Below the pieces are notes generated by a model. That model was not told the DNA's origin and ran no database searches. It worked only from the letters and a program-made list of their open reading frames with translations. This document shows, in pieces, positions 23,473 to 34,259 of a stretch of 64,000 nt of DNA. The position numbers and the translations under genes are program-made. The stretch lies in assembly GCF_026914185.1 (NCBI RefSeq), contig NC_070569.1, forward strand, positions 5,146,001 to 5,210,000, read 5' to 3'. The DNA comes from Puccinia triticina (lineage: Eukaryota; Basidiomycota; Pucciniomycetes; Pucciniales; Pucciniaceae). Position 1 is the first letter of the stretch, and each line of letters opens with the position of its first letter.

Positions 23473-25109
23473 GTAGTAAAATGAGCAGCCTGGTTCCTAT
23501 ATATACCTCTTCTGTTTTAACCCGCTCCAACTCCCCCCTCATTCTCGGCAACTCCTTTATCACTCAACAGGGGGTTGGTTAGGTGCCCTGAAGAGTTGGT
23601 CAAGCTGTTTACATGCTGACTTTTGACATTGTGCTCTCTATATCATGCTGCTCTCTGACTTGGGGGTTGGTTAGGTGCCCAGGAGACTCAGAACGGCATT
23701 TCAGAGCATATGATTTGAGGAATTGAGACCAGTCCAATGGCTTCAACTTCTCCAAGTCAACTGGACTCTGCAAGGGAGACCTGTTCTCACCAACAAAGCT
23801 CACTGAGGAGCATGCTGCTGCACGTACATACCTTACCAGCCAGTGGCAAAATTTCATTGTTGCCCACTGGCCTGCCAAGGCTCCTGGAAAGTTGTTTATA
23901 AAGTACCTTGGCTTCCCAAGGGCTACCAATGAGCTGATTCAAAATCCTGGACGCACTGGGGACGGGGTGATTGGTCTCTTTTGCTTGAGCCGTGGGTAAC
24001 ACATCCTTCTGCTCACAGTTTTGGCGCCGTGCCGCGGCGCCTGGGGAGTCCCAAAAGCCGGTTTAGGCTTCCCAAGACTCTGTCTGGGTTGGAGGGAGGT
24101 TTGATCCCGGGTCCGCTGAGAATGTTCCTCCCAAGGGCCTCACTTCGGCTAGAGCTTGCTCAAGAGGGATCTCCTGGCCGAGCAACATTGGTAAGGGAGG
24201 AGGGGTTAGCAAAGCGGGTCCTCCGGGAGCAGGCACAACCCAAAAGGAAGCGATGACTAAGGCGCTAGTGGAAAGTTTAACGGTTCTTTCTTGGGGGCAA
24301 AAGGGCAGGCAAGGACCGAGGGGACTATGTACACACCTCCCTGTACTTCCGCTGGCACGTGACTACACTGGAATCTACAGCGCCCCTTGTCACGGAAGTG
24401 GTTATAGGATCCTACAGTTGTACAGGGACCAAGCTAGGCGATCATGGGCTACTTCGCTCCCGCTTTGCTCCCAGTAACAAATATTCTTTCTTGTTTTTTA
24501 AAAATAAAAATAAAAAAAGTGAAACTAAAAAGATGTCCAACATGTCGGTCCAGCGCCTCCATATGCAGCTCCCCTTTGGAAGCAAAGCACCCTTCATGAG
24601 ATGGATTACCATATTGTGATTTGTGTTGGATGTAACGGTTGCAGTGGAGCTTGACAAAGGCCCCATCTGACTCAAATATGAACCCAATTTGAGTCACCCT
24701 GACTCTGAGTCACCCCTGGCTGAGTCTTAAATAGCACTGTTCACGTAAGAAATCTATGACCATGGTGAGAGATATATATCAGCATACTTTCCCAGCCAAA
24801 TTGGCTGGCACAATGGGATAAACTTTATTTCAATCTTGCTGATGTTGTGAACAGTGCTAATGTAAGTTTCTCGAAGAGTCAAACGGACGAGAGTGATCAA
24901 TCAGAATCCAGAGCAATCAGGAGCTTTGTGTGGCTTCAACTATATGCTCTGATTACCGAGGAAGTGCCTGGAGTTCAAAACAAAGTGAAAGCAGAAGTAC
25001 ATGCATTTTAACCTCCTTCCCAACTAGTAGGTCAGATTAGCCACAGCACAGAACAGCTTTATGGTCTCCAAATTACATTTCTCCGCAAGAGATATCTCCA
25101 CAGAAAGCG
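23473..25109. other. intergenic region, mixed low-complexity and repeat remnants
   Basis: GGGGGTTGGTTAGGTGCCC occurs twice (about 23570 and 23661). A GC-rich segment at 24000-24250 contains a B-box-like GGTTTGATCCCGGGTCC. No gene or tRNA can be supported. Confidence 0.4.
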
Positions 25110-26068
25110 TCATTCAGGTCTGCAGGAGTTCGAGTGACTTGTCACTTTATGAGAGGTGGCAGGGCCAAGGCAGGTTTTGGTAGCCTTCAAGGCCTCTTCA
25201 AAGGTCGAGCCGCAGCGCAAGAAGTCTTGGATCATCTTAGCCTTTGCGAGCCCATTGGCGGTAGCATTCTTTTGATTCAGCTCTGCGCGTGCCTTGCTGA
25301 GCTCGAGTTCGCGGAACTCAAGCTTGAGCCGTCTCTCGTGCCGCTCCAGACGGGCATCCTCCGAGTCAAACAAGTTCTCTCTCTTCTTCTGCAGGATTGA
25401 GGCCATATCCGCAGTCGCACCGGCCTTGGGGAAACGGCGCTCGGACTTGATAGGTGTCTCGTCCCCAGTGCAATCGCGCTCATCATCTGAGCGCTTCTCG
25501 ACGGCACAGAGTTTTTGTTTGCATGGACATTGCGGTCCCCGATTTGAATCGGGCGGTTTTTTGGCTGTAGACGCTCTCGAGCCAGCTAGGTGGTTGGGTA
25601 GGGTATTCAACTAGCTTGGTCCTCCCATTGGAGGAGTTCGATCCATGGCCGGTTGTGATTTGATCAGATTTACCGGTAAGCTCGGCCCATGATTTTTCCA
25701 AGCAAATTATTTCTTCTAAATCGGCTCCATTTTCTGGACCATTTCGATGCTTGTGACTCACTCCTCGATCACCCACGATTGGTCCCTTATCCGCAAGGTT
25801 TGGGTGGCGGTGGGACGACTTCCTGAGCGTAGCTTTTGATCCGATCTGGTTCTTTTTCTTCAACGGCACTTCCTCCCTGGCCTCAACCGTCAAGTCGTAA
25901 AAACCATTCAACCCATTACCCCACTCCCCGTTCTCACCCCGGTCCCTGCGACACGTAGCGCAAGGACAGATATTGCGGCATTTCATACAGAGGATCCTGC
26001 CGCCGGGTACAAATTCGAAATTTGGTGCCCGAAGTTTAGGCATGTCGTCGTAAGCCTTTTGAGTCATT
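25110..26068 (-). pseudogene. 3' part of a 4CXXC/R1-like zinc-finger gene, cut by a retrotransposon
   Basis: Continues the reading frame of 31353-31683 after the copia element. Exon 26068-25674 begins MTQKAYDDMPK and carries the second half of the zinc finger (FVPGGRILCMKCRNICPCAT-CRRDRGENGEWG: CxxC..CxC..C). Intron 25673-25565 (GTAAAT..CAG) joins it to 25564-25110, which has KKPPDSNRGPQCPCKQK, a basic/acidic region and a coiled coil (LERHERRLKLEFRELELSKA-RAELNQKN). R1-type fingers occur in chromatin and transcription proteins; the role here is inference. Both halves still lack internal stops, so the insertion may be recent or the split copy may still be under little decay. Confidence 0.72.
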
Positions 26069-26642
26069 TATTGAGACACACGTGCGCGGGCCCAAGGACA
26101 CCAAGCTGCGGATAAACCTAGTTGATAATAGATCTTAACCTAACTGCGATGTACATAGTTCAATTCCATTTCACTCTAGTTGTTTCTTATTCATCTCAGT
26201 TTGTTCTTCAATCATCAACTCATCCACATCTTCACTCGGTCCTTTTCCGCAGGTATGCCTCCTTCTGATTCTCTCATAGCGTTGTATGCCTCTCATTCTC
26301 ACTCGAGTTGTTTTCATCAGGTGTGCTTCCACCTTGCTCAGGTCTCGTAGTTCGCGTAGCTCACAGCGCCTTCGCTGTTTCATCAGGTTAGTATAGTTGT
26401 TGTTGTGTACTCGTTTCTCATCATTGATCTCAGTTTGTTCTTCAATCATCAACTCATCCACATCTTCACTCGGTCCTTTTCCGCAGGTGTGCTTCCAATT
26501 TGCTCAGGTCTCGTAGTTCGCGTAGCTCACAGCGCCTTCGCTGTTTCATCAGGTGTGCTTCCACCTTGCTCAGGTGTCGTAGTTCGCGTAGCTCACAGCG
26601 CCTTCGCTGTTTCATCAGTGCCCCACAGCTCGTCGTCCATTA
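26069..26642 (+). repeat. 5' LTR of the copia element
   Basis: 574 bp. Contains internal tandem repeats: a 60-bp unit (TTTGTTCTTCAATCATCAAC...) twice and a 65-bp unit (TGCTCAGGTCTCGTAGTTCG...GTTTCATCAG) three times. Confidence 0.9.
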
Positions 26643-26703
26643 GGTTATAAGCCCAGTGGCGTAACCGGACACACTACAAACTACGACCGAAGAATCTATC
26701 AGC

Positions 26704-29700
26704 ATGTCCGATCACAAGGGTGTTCTTCAGTCCCTCGATGTTGTCCCCTTTCCCACCTGGAAGGGACAGATGAAAGGTTATCTTCAGATACAAGGACTGA
26801 AGATGTACATCGACTCCACCGTGGTTGCTCCCGAAGATCCTACCGCAGCTTTAGCCCACAATCGCGACATGGGTAAAACCGCTGGTTACTTGTCTCTCTA
26901 CCTAGGGCAAAAATATCGCACACAGTTTGTTAAACCTGAGAACGAAAACAATCCTCGAGCTATCTGGCTACTTATAGAGGAGCACTTCGAGGCTAAGACA
27001 GGCAACAATCAAGCCAAAGTCGTCCAAGAGTTTTTCTTGATCACTTTCAAAAGGGACGATGTCAAGGGTTTTCTCACTGACCTTAACGACCGCATTCGCA
27101 ACATCGAGGCGGTTGGCGTCAAGATCATCAAGGCACCTGAAGAGTTCACCCTTCACGAGACTTGGATGTCAGAATTTCTACTTTCCAGACTTCCGAATTC
27201 CCTCAATCTTCGCGACATTCTTCTCACCAAACGTCCACTCACCATTGAAATCCTCAAAACTCTTCTTGAAGGTAAACGCAGGGATCAAGCACCTACCTCC
27301 TCATCGTCTCAGACCCCAGTCATCAAACAAGAATCGGCTCTTGCTGCAACAGAATCAAGCGGATATCCAGTCTGTTCGGATGGGGTCCACAATCCTGCGA
27401 CTGGACACCCTGCTTCTAAATGTTGTCAACTTAGGAACAAATCAAAGAAGAAGCAAACAGCCAAAGCCGCTAACTTGACGCCACTCAGTGATGACGATCA
27501 CGACTCGTCCTCGATCAGTACTACGAGCAGTGGACTCCTTTGTATCCATCAAGCTCTCGCAGCATCCAAAATCAATGATGTATGCTTCCTCGACAGTGGA
27601 GAAAGTCACCACATGTTCAGCGACAAGTCTAGATTCACAGGTTATCGACCTCGGTCGACTCTCATCTCACTGGCCGATGGCAACACCCTCAAATCCTTGG
27701 GTGAAGGCTTCGTCACAATCATCGCAAATGACGGAACTCACTTAAAACTGAAAGCTCTTCACGTTCCCGATCTAGCCGGAACACTCATCAGTTTTGGCCG
27801 TCTCTTTGAGCGTGGATGCGATGTCGCCAGAACCAGTCCATCAACATTCAACTTGGTCAGAAACAAATCCGTCATTCTGTCAGCTGCTGTCATTGGAGGT
27901 GTTTGCAAAATCAAGCTAGCGTCGGGGTCTCAAGGTCAGTCTTCAATATCCGTCGCAAAGCAGGCAGTCTTGTCTGACATCAACACCCTTCACAGATCCG
28001 CAGGCCACCCAAACATCAAGGCTCTGAAGAAAATGTTTCCGGGTATCCGCGCATCCAAGATCCACTGCGAAGCGTGTTCCCTATCGAAATCACATAGGCT
28101 TCCATTTCCCGGTTCACTTCCAGTTGCCTCTAGACCGCTAGAGTACGTCTTCATGGACCTCAGCGGTTGAATCAACCCTAGATCATTTGGAGGAAAAGAA
28201 TACTATTTCAAGATCACCGACTACTACACCAGATATTGTCACGTGTAATTACTGTCTAAAAAGTCCGAAACCTTCTCCTTCTTTCTGCAATATTACAATG
28301 AAGTAACCAATCACCACTCTGCAAATATCAAAACCGTTACCTTCGACGGTGGCGGCGAATTCAATTCAACCGAATTCCTTGATTTTCTCAAATCCAAAGG
28401 GGTCACAGTCCAAGTCACTGCGCCTTATACTCCTCAACAGAACTTGGTTGTGGAGAGAGGGAATCGGTCAACTTCCGAGAAGGCTCGCTGTATGCTCAAG
28501 CAGGCAAAGCTCCCATCTGAATACTGGGCGGAAGCGGTTTCAACTGCCGTTCTGTTGGAGAACATCACTCCTATGCGTAAGCTAAAATGGGACACACCCC
28601 ATAACCAATGGTTCGGCTCCCCTTTCAATGTGTCTCGACTGAAGCCGTTTGGCTGCCAGGCCTACGTGAACATACCGAAGCAACTGCGTGATGGCAAGTT
28701 TGGCGACACAGCCAAGAAAGGCCTTCTGGTAGGGTATCAGCTGGGGACGCATAACTGGCGCGTCCTCCTTCCAGGGGGGAAAGTAGAGCGCTGCCATGAC
28801 GTTACCTTCAATGTCGCAGACTTCCCAGGAGTCTCTACCTTCTCCCCAGCTGACCCATCCTTTCAATCGGATCCGCTCACCCCGCTTGAATTCAATGAAG
28901 TCTTTGAATCCTCTTCAAACCCTGAACCCTCCTCGCCGGACTCCATGCAAGATGTTCTGGACTGGAGGTCAGCCGAGGATGAGCTCAATCTGGACACTCA
29001 CCTTATCGACGCCAGCTCATTCTTCGACAACCCAGCAGATCAAGAACAGCAAACCCTCCCGATCCACCGGCTTCCTTGTCTCACGATCCTCCGCCTCGAC
29101 CTTGTCCCGGCTACGACATCCAGCTTACTTCTGACAAAGCTCCCAGGGACATCAGTTCAGCTATTGATGCCTCCCACATCCTCCACACGAAGAGGAGAGC
29201 TAACCTCGCGATGGCACTAGCGGCTTCTGATATCCCTCAAACATACAGAGAGGCAATGCTGTCAGCAGACTCATCATCGTGGACGCAGGCTGTTGAATCT
29301 GAGCTAGCGGCGATGGAACAACTTAAAGTCTGGTCCATTGAAATCATGCCTGGCAATGAATCACTCCTTGGCACTGTCTGGGTATTTCGCAAGAAAAAGG
29401 ATTCCAAGGGTGTCGTCGTCAAATTCAAAGCTCGTCTGTGCGCTCAAGGTTCTAAGCAAACAGACAATTTTGGATTTACTTACGCTCCGACGGGTCGCTC
29501 AACTAGTCTTCGGGCCGCTCTAATTGTGGGAATATCTTGAGGGTATGCCATCCACCAGATGGACGCGAAAAATGCCTTCCTTAATGGCAATCTCAAAGAA
29601 TCAGTGTATCTCCGTCCTCCCCCAGGCCTGGATGTTCCGAAGGGTTACTGTCTCAAGCTTCAAAAGGCGATCTACGGCTTGAAACAGGCTCCCAGGGTAT

Positions 29701-30767
29701 GGTACGCCGAGTTGAAAGCTTTCTTCGAATCAATTCACTTTCGCCCAAGCCCAGCAGATCCTTGTCTTTTCACGTCGCAGGTTGAAGGCTGGGAATGTTT
29801 CGTACATGTCTACGTCGACGACATGATAATCATCAGTCATGACATCGATTGGTTCAAGCAGCTCATTTCCGCGAAATTTCGCATGGAGGACTTGGGAGAA
29901 GCCAAGCACATACTTGGCATTAAAATCACTCGTCCCTCTAAGAACAGCATCCTATTGAGCCAGGAGGCGTACACCCAATCTATCCTGGACAACTACGGCC
30001 TCAACAACTGCCGTTCTACCTCTACTCCTATGGTTCAAAATACTCGTCTGGTCAAATGCTCTGACGCCGACCATCAATCCTTCCTACAACTTAAAGTCAA
30101 TTATCGGGAAGCGCTTGGACTCCTCAACTATCTCTCTGTATCCACTTGACCAGACATCTCGTTCACCGTCTCTCAATTGTCTCAACACCTCGAAAAACCG
30201 GGGATCTTGCACTGGAAGGCAGTCCAGCATCTTCTGCGCTATCTGGCCAGTACTAAGTCGCACGGGATTCTACTTCAAGGATCAGCAAATCTTGACGACA
30301 TCTCGATCTACACCGACGCCGACTTCGCCAACTGCACGGAAGACCACCGTTCATACTCCGGTTACATCACTCTACTCGGCGGCAATCTTTTATCCTGGCG
30401 GTCAAAGAAGCAGCAGACTGTCTCAACCTCAACCACCAAAGCCGAGTACCGAGCACTCTTCGAGGGTGTTCAAGAATTGGTGTGGCTTAAATACCTCTTT
30501 TCCAGCCTATCTATTCCCATCAAGAACAAGTTTGAAACATTTGTCAACAATCAAAGCGCAATCACTCTAGCAACAAACCCAATCTTTCAACAATGGTCAA
30601 AACACATCGACATACTCTACCACTGGCTACGTGAAATTCACGACACCGGCTTGATTCACATTAACTACATCTCCACACACAAAATGAAAGCCGACATGTG
30701 CACCAAAGCTCTAGGAAAACAAAAACACAACAGTATCATCGCCGATATCAAGGTTCAACGGCAATGA
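26704..30767 (+). pseudogene. copia gag-pol with in-frame stops and one frameshift
   Basis: Starts MSDHKGVLQSLDVVPFPTWK. In order: gag; protease VCFLDSGESHHMF (DSG kept; the next residue is Glu where Ala is usual); GAG-pre-integrase with CEACSLSKSHRLPF; integrase D..D..E motifs (FMDLSG, TFDGGGEF, VVERGNR); reverse transcriptase (NAFLNGNL, YGLKQAPRVWY, YVDDMIII); RNase H (YTDADFANC, STTKAEYRAL). Stops at 28168 (TGA), 28246 (TAA), 29538 (TGA) and 30147 (TGA), and a frame change between about 29076 and 29220. Not able to make one polyprotein as written. Confidence 0.9.
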
Positions 30768-30778
30768 GAGAGGGGGGG

Positions 30779-31352
30779 TATTGAGACACACGTGCGCGGG
30801 CCCAAGGACACCAAGCTGCGGATAAACCTAGTTGATGATAGATCTTAACCTAACTGCAATGTACATAGTTCAATTCCATTTCACTCTAGTTGTTTCTTAT
30901 TCATCTCAGTTTGTTCTTCAATCATCAACTCATCCACATCTTCACTCGGTCCTTTTCCGCAGGTATGCCTCCTTCTGATTCTCTCATAGCGTTTTATGCC
31001 TCTCATTCTCACTCAAGTTGTTTTCATCAGGTGTGCTTCCACCTTGCTCAGGTCTTGTAGTTCGCGTAGCTCACAGCGCCTTCGCTGTTTCATCAGGTTA
31101 GTATAGTTGTTGTTGTGTACTCGTTTCTCATCATTGATCTCAGTTTGTTCTTCAATCATCAACTCATCCACATCTTCACTCGGTCCTTTTCCGCAGGTGT
31201 GCTTCCACCTTGCTCAGGTCTCGTAGTTCGCGTAGCTCACAGCGCCTTCGCTGTTTCATCAGGTGTGCTTCCACCTTGCTCAGGTGTCGTAGTTCGCGTA
31301 GCTCACAGCGCCTTCGCTGTTTCATCAGTGCCCCACAGCTCGTCGTCCATTA
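30779..31352 (+). repeat. 3' LTR of the copia element
   Basis: 574 bp, same internal repeats as the 5' LTR, about seven substitutions. Confidence 0.9.
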
Positions 31353-31683
31353 TCATTAAGCAGGGGCGGCATATTCGAACGGTGCAGTCTGGATTCAAGG
31401 ACTGATCGCATCTTCGGCCGAGTGGTCTTGTTGCGACATTGATGACAGGTTGAGGCCGGCTCATGTCCTGCCCTTGCACCAGGGTCGGTGGCCGGCAAGG
31501 GTGCGCGTTGCCTGGGCTGATGTTTATGGCTCCCATGAGGTGAAGGAGTCGCGCTGTTTGGTATAGCTGCGAATGTGGGCGGTTGAGGGTACTTTGGAAG
31601 GGATGAGTTGGCGCCTTTCGTAGTTTCAAATCAAATGCCAGCCGGTTTCTTGTAAGATGGCAGACCCTCTCGGCCATGGGCAC
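31353..31683 (-). pseudogene. 5' part of the split zinc-finger gene
   Basis: Minus-strand open frame that ends at the copia junction with RRCDQSLNPDCTVRICRPCL, the first half of a 4CXXC-type finger. With one TCATT removed, its final codons join MTQKAYDDMPK at 26068 with no frame change. The upstream part (MPMAERVCHLTRNRLAFDLK...) may include intron or untranslated sequence; the true start was not found and further 5' exons may lie above 31683. Confidence 0.6.
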
Positions 31684-32113
31684 AGCCTACTGAGCGGTTA
31701 GGTCCACTTGAACCGGTTGGCGCTGTGATGCCGGAGGAGGGTCGGGCGGGTGGCACGTGTTCGGATGATTGTCCACCACCAGGCCTTGGTTTACTCACAC
31801 GACTCTTGTCCAGAATAGCTCTCTTCGCCTGTCAAGCCAAGAGGAGGAAGAAGATGTTGAGAAAAGACGGCTCTGACGTTCATGCCAAGCCGTAAGAGTA
31901 AATGCGACCATCTCACCACGGCGTTGTTTCTGGTGGCTGTTTGCTTGGCTCCGTTGGTCAAGCGCTTTGACTGAGGCTGTGTATGCAGGCGCAATGAATG
32001 TGTTCTCAATGGCCAACTCCCCAGTTCATACTTGACATAGAGAAAGACTTGCCGCTCCTTCCAACTCGATGATTTCATCGTCTCCAAAGACTGCCATCTC
32101 GATGATTTCGCTG

Positions 32114-32267
32114 GGCTCTCTGCCCGGATCCAAAACAAGCCGAGCTTAACAAAGCCTCCCAGTGAGGCAGCCCCGCAGGGTCTCTGTCTGGCTCTCTACC
32201 CGAATCCAAAACAAGCCGAGCTTAACAAAGCCTCCCAGTGAGGCAGCCCCGCAGGGTCTCTGTCTCT
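32114..32267. repeat. 77-bp tandem duplication covering a MITE end
   Basis: The segment from GCTCTCTGCCCG through AAAACAAGC and the first bases of the element is repeated at a 77-bp offset (32114 and 32191). The second copy belongs to the complete element, so the duplication came after the insertion. Confidence 0.7.
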
Positions 32268-32362
32268 CGCACGAAGTGCGACCTCCCTGACGGGAGGTCG
32301 CACTTCGTGCAAGGCGCTTCGCGCCGCGCCCCCCGCCAGGCGAGGGACTTGTGCTAAGTTCG
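32217..32362. mobile_element. palindromic MITE, CGARCTTAAC ends, 9-bp duplication
   Basis: Starts CGAGCTTAACAAAGCC and ends GGGACTTGTGCTAAGTTCG. AAAACAAGC flanks both sides (32208-32216, 32363-32371). Same family as 7119-7171. Confidence 0.75.
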
Positions 32363-32900
32363 AAAACAAGCTACCTGAGGACATCTCTTCCGTTGATACT
32401 AGACCGGGGTAACACGGATCACATACCGATAGCCAGATTACAAACACCAAGACCCGTTGTCCGTCCCGAGAGTCCGATCGACTCCGGATCACTTGGCGGA
32501 GGATACCGAATGCCTCGACTAGCCAAGGATACTGGGCCTCTGGGCACACAAGAATGCCCAAACAATGACAGATGGACTTTTGAGCACCTCGTGCACCACG
32601 AAATGGCACAGATCAGCGAGCCTACCCGCGTGGCGGCTCAGACATATGCTGACATATCAGCCATGTTTGTTTCCTAGCCTCATCGTTCAGTGATGAACCA
32701 AACCTGCGCATAGCTGAGTCCTGTCTCTTTGGAAGCTCCCTCCGTTTGCTGCATATCGCTTATCCAGCATACATACACAAATACAATCAGGGCAGTTCAC
32801 TCTCCAGCCAAACGCTGGCTGTTACGTTACAGGCCGTTAAATATCCCCGCTATCTCTTACACATACAACACGAGAGCGATTTCGGCTCCCTCGGACCAAC

Positions 32901-32982
32901 CGAACTTAACACAAGTCCCTCCCTGTGCTCGCGGGGCGCGAGCACCCTCCCGCTTGCGGGAGGGACTTGTGCCTAATGTCCA
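32901..32982. repeat. related palindromic mini-element (CGAACTTAACACAAGTCC)
   Basis: Left CGAACTTAACACAAGTCCCT; right GGAGGGACTTGTG then diverged. Centre holds TGCTCGCGGGGCGCGAGCA. No clear duplication; probably an older copy. Confidence 0.55.
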
Positions 32983-33596
32983 ACATTTGGCTTGAGGCTG
33001 CCCAGCCAAATGTTGAAAAAATCCTTCTAACCCCCATATCACCGCATACCCCTCTGATTTTTCACAGCCTCCGGTACCGTTAGAATCAGCTTTTGTTTCT
33101 ACATAATCTCATGTGTCCAAAATAACACTTACCACCATCCACTGAAAAAAAAATGATGTAGAAATTGCCTATCCGGCCTGATCTAAACCGGATAGCCAGT
33201 CCGGCCTAAACACATGAAATTAAGGTTTGTCATCATATGTCAAACCCTGTGGGACTCCTCGCTTATGCACTTGAGAGACCTGCCCATATTAATCCAATAC
33301 TGGAAAAAACCGTGAGAGCGTGTAGGAGCGTGTCCTACCTCAACCTTTGGATAATCCAATGGCTTCTTTGCATTGCTCAGGAATAGCCCTCACCAGAATG
33401 GCCACTGAGCGGCCAGTTTTTCATGGTTCTACTTGAAAAAACATGTACAGGACAGCTCAGATTGAGAGCTATAACCTGGCATATGGGGCTTTGAATTTCA
33501 AGTTGAGAGGGAGAGGGAATAGAGATGTAAATACAAAATATGTGATTTTCTGCGCAAAACCCTGTCAGCCTCAGGCAAAGAATGTGACTTTAGTCC

Positions 33597-33653
33597 TAAG
33601 CCTCTCCTTTGGAGACGCTTCGCGCCTCCTCGGAGAGGCTTAGTTAAGCTCGG
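33597..33653. repeat. related palindromic mini-element (CTAAGCCTCTCC ends)
   Basis: CTAAGCCTCTCCTTTGGAGA at left and GGAGAGGCTTAGTTAAGCTC at right, with CGCTTCGCGC in the centre. Shares the AGCTTAACTAAGCCTCTCC end with the 7119 element. Confidence 0.55.
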
Positions 33654-33925
33654 GACCAACAACCCAACGACAAAGGGACACACGTCTGGCTACCGTTTGA
33701 ATGCACGGCAGCACGGCGTTGGGGTGTCCCTCCTGTCAGGCTGCCGTGTGAATGCAGGGCAGCACGTCGTCGGCGTCTGCAACGGTCAGGCTGCCGTCCC
33801 TCTTGACGACAGGCGACCACCTTGGTCATTCCACCGCAAGCCTGCTGGTCAGTTGCCTGGCGGCGACCCGGTGGCTTGACCCAACTCGCGCTGCCTGTCA
33901 GCCGCCCGGCAGCCGTCCTTGTCCA

Positions 33926-34150
33926 CCTATGATAGCGGAGAGCTGACATCTTAAGGGCGAGTTGCCAGATGTAATTTGGGAAGGCACCTTTTAAATGCCC
34001 TTCTCCAACTTGGCAGGCGGCTTAGAGCCGCTTGAGCTGCACAGAGTGCGCCTGCCAAATCCCAGATGCCCCCCTCGACTCCATTTCTGTGTCCCCAGCC
34101 TCACCTCCACCGCCTGGCACTCCAAACCTGTGGTAGCCTATGTAAATATG
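33926..34150 (+). repeat. left terminal inverted repeat of the KDZ element
   Basis: Matches 47101-47321 inverted. Contains a small palindrome GCGGCTTAGAGCCGC. Protein-like open frames in both arms are mirror shadows of the repeat. Confidence 0.85.
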
Positions 34151-34259
34151 TACTTACATATGTCTCTTCTATATACATATGTCCAATTCCTTGTAACATA
34201 AAAATTTCACTCAGTACCTCTTCTACTTGTGCTTAATCAACCTTGCCTTGGCCATGGTA

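Larger units (their letters stand above)
26069..31352 (+). mobile_element. Ty1/copia retrotransposon, full-length, 5-bp duplication TCATT
   Basis: Two 574-bp LTRs (26069-26642, 30779-31352) starting TATTGAGAC and ending GTCCATTA. TCATT lies directly outside both (26064-26068, 31353-31357). A purine tract GAGAGAGGGGGGG precedes the 3' LTR. The LTRs differ at about seven positions by eye, several of them CpG to TpG/CpA. Inserted in the coding region of the zinc-finger gene in opposite orientation. Confidence 0.93.
31684..33925. other. repeat-rich region without recognised gene
   Basis: Holds the palindromic mini-elements listed separately and a hairpin at about 32978-33014 (CAACATTTGGCT / AGCCAAATGTTG). 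The minus open frame 31791-32138 could be an upstream exon of the split zinc-finger gene, but has no motif to show it. At 33660-33925 GC-rich GGCTGCCGTG motifs lead up to the KDZ element. Confidence 0.45.

Noticed and set aside
24090..24520. tRNA-derived SINE: B-box-like GGTTTGATCCCGGGTCC and an A-rich stretch near 24500
   Set aside because: No A box at the right distance, no cloverleaf and no flanking duplication could be seen.
33995..34201. Protein-like frame (MPFSNLAGGLEP...) repeated at 47031-47255
   Set aside because: The frame is conserved only because both copies are the KDZ terminal inverted repeat.
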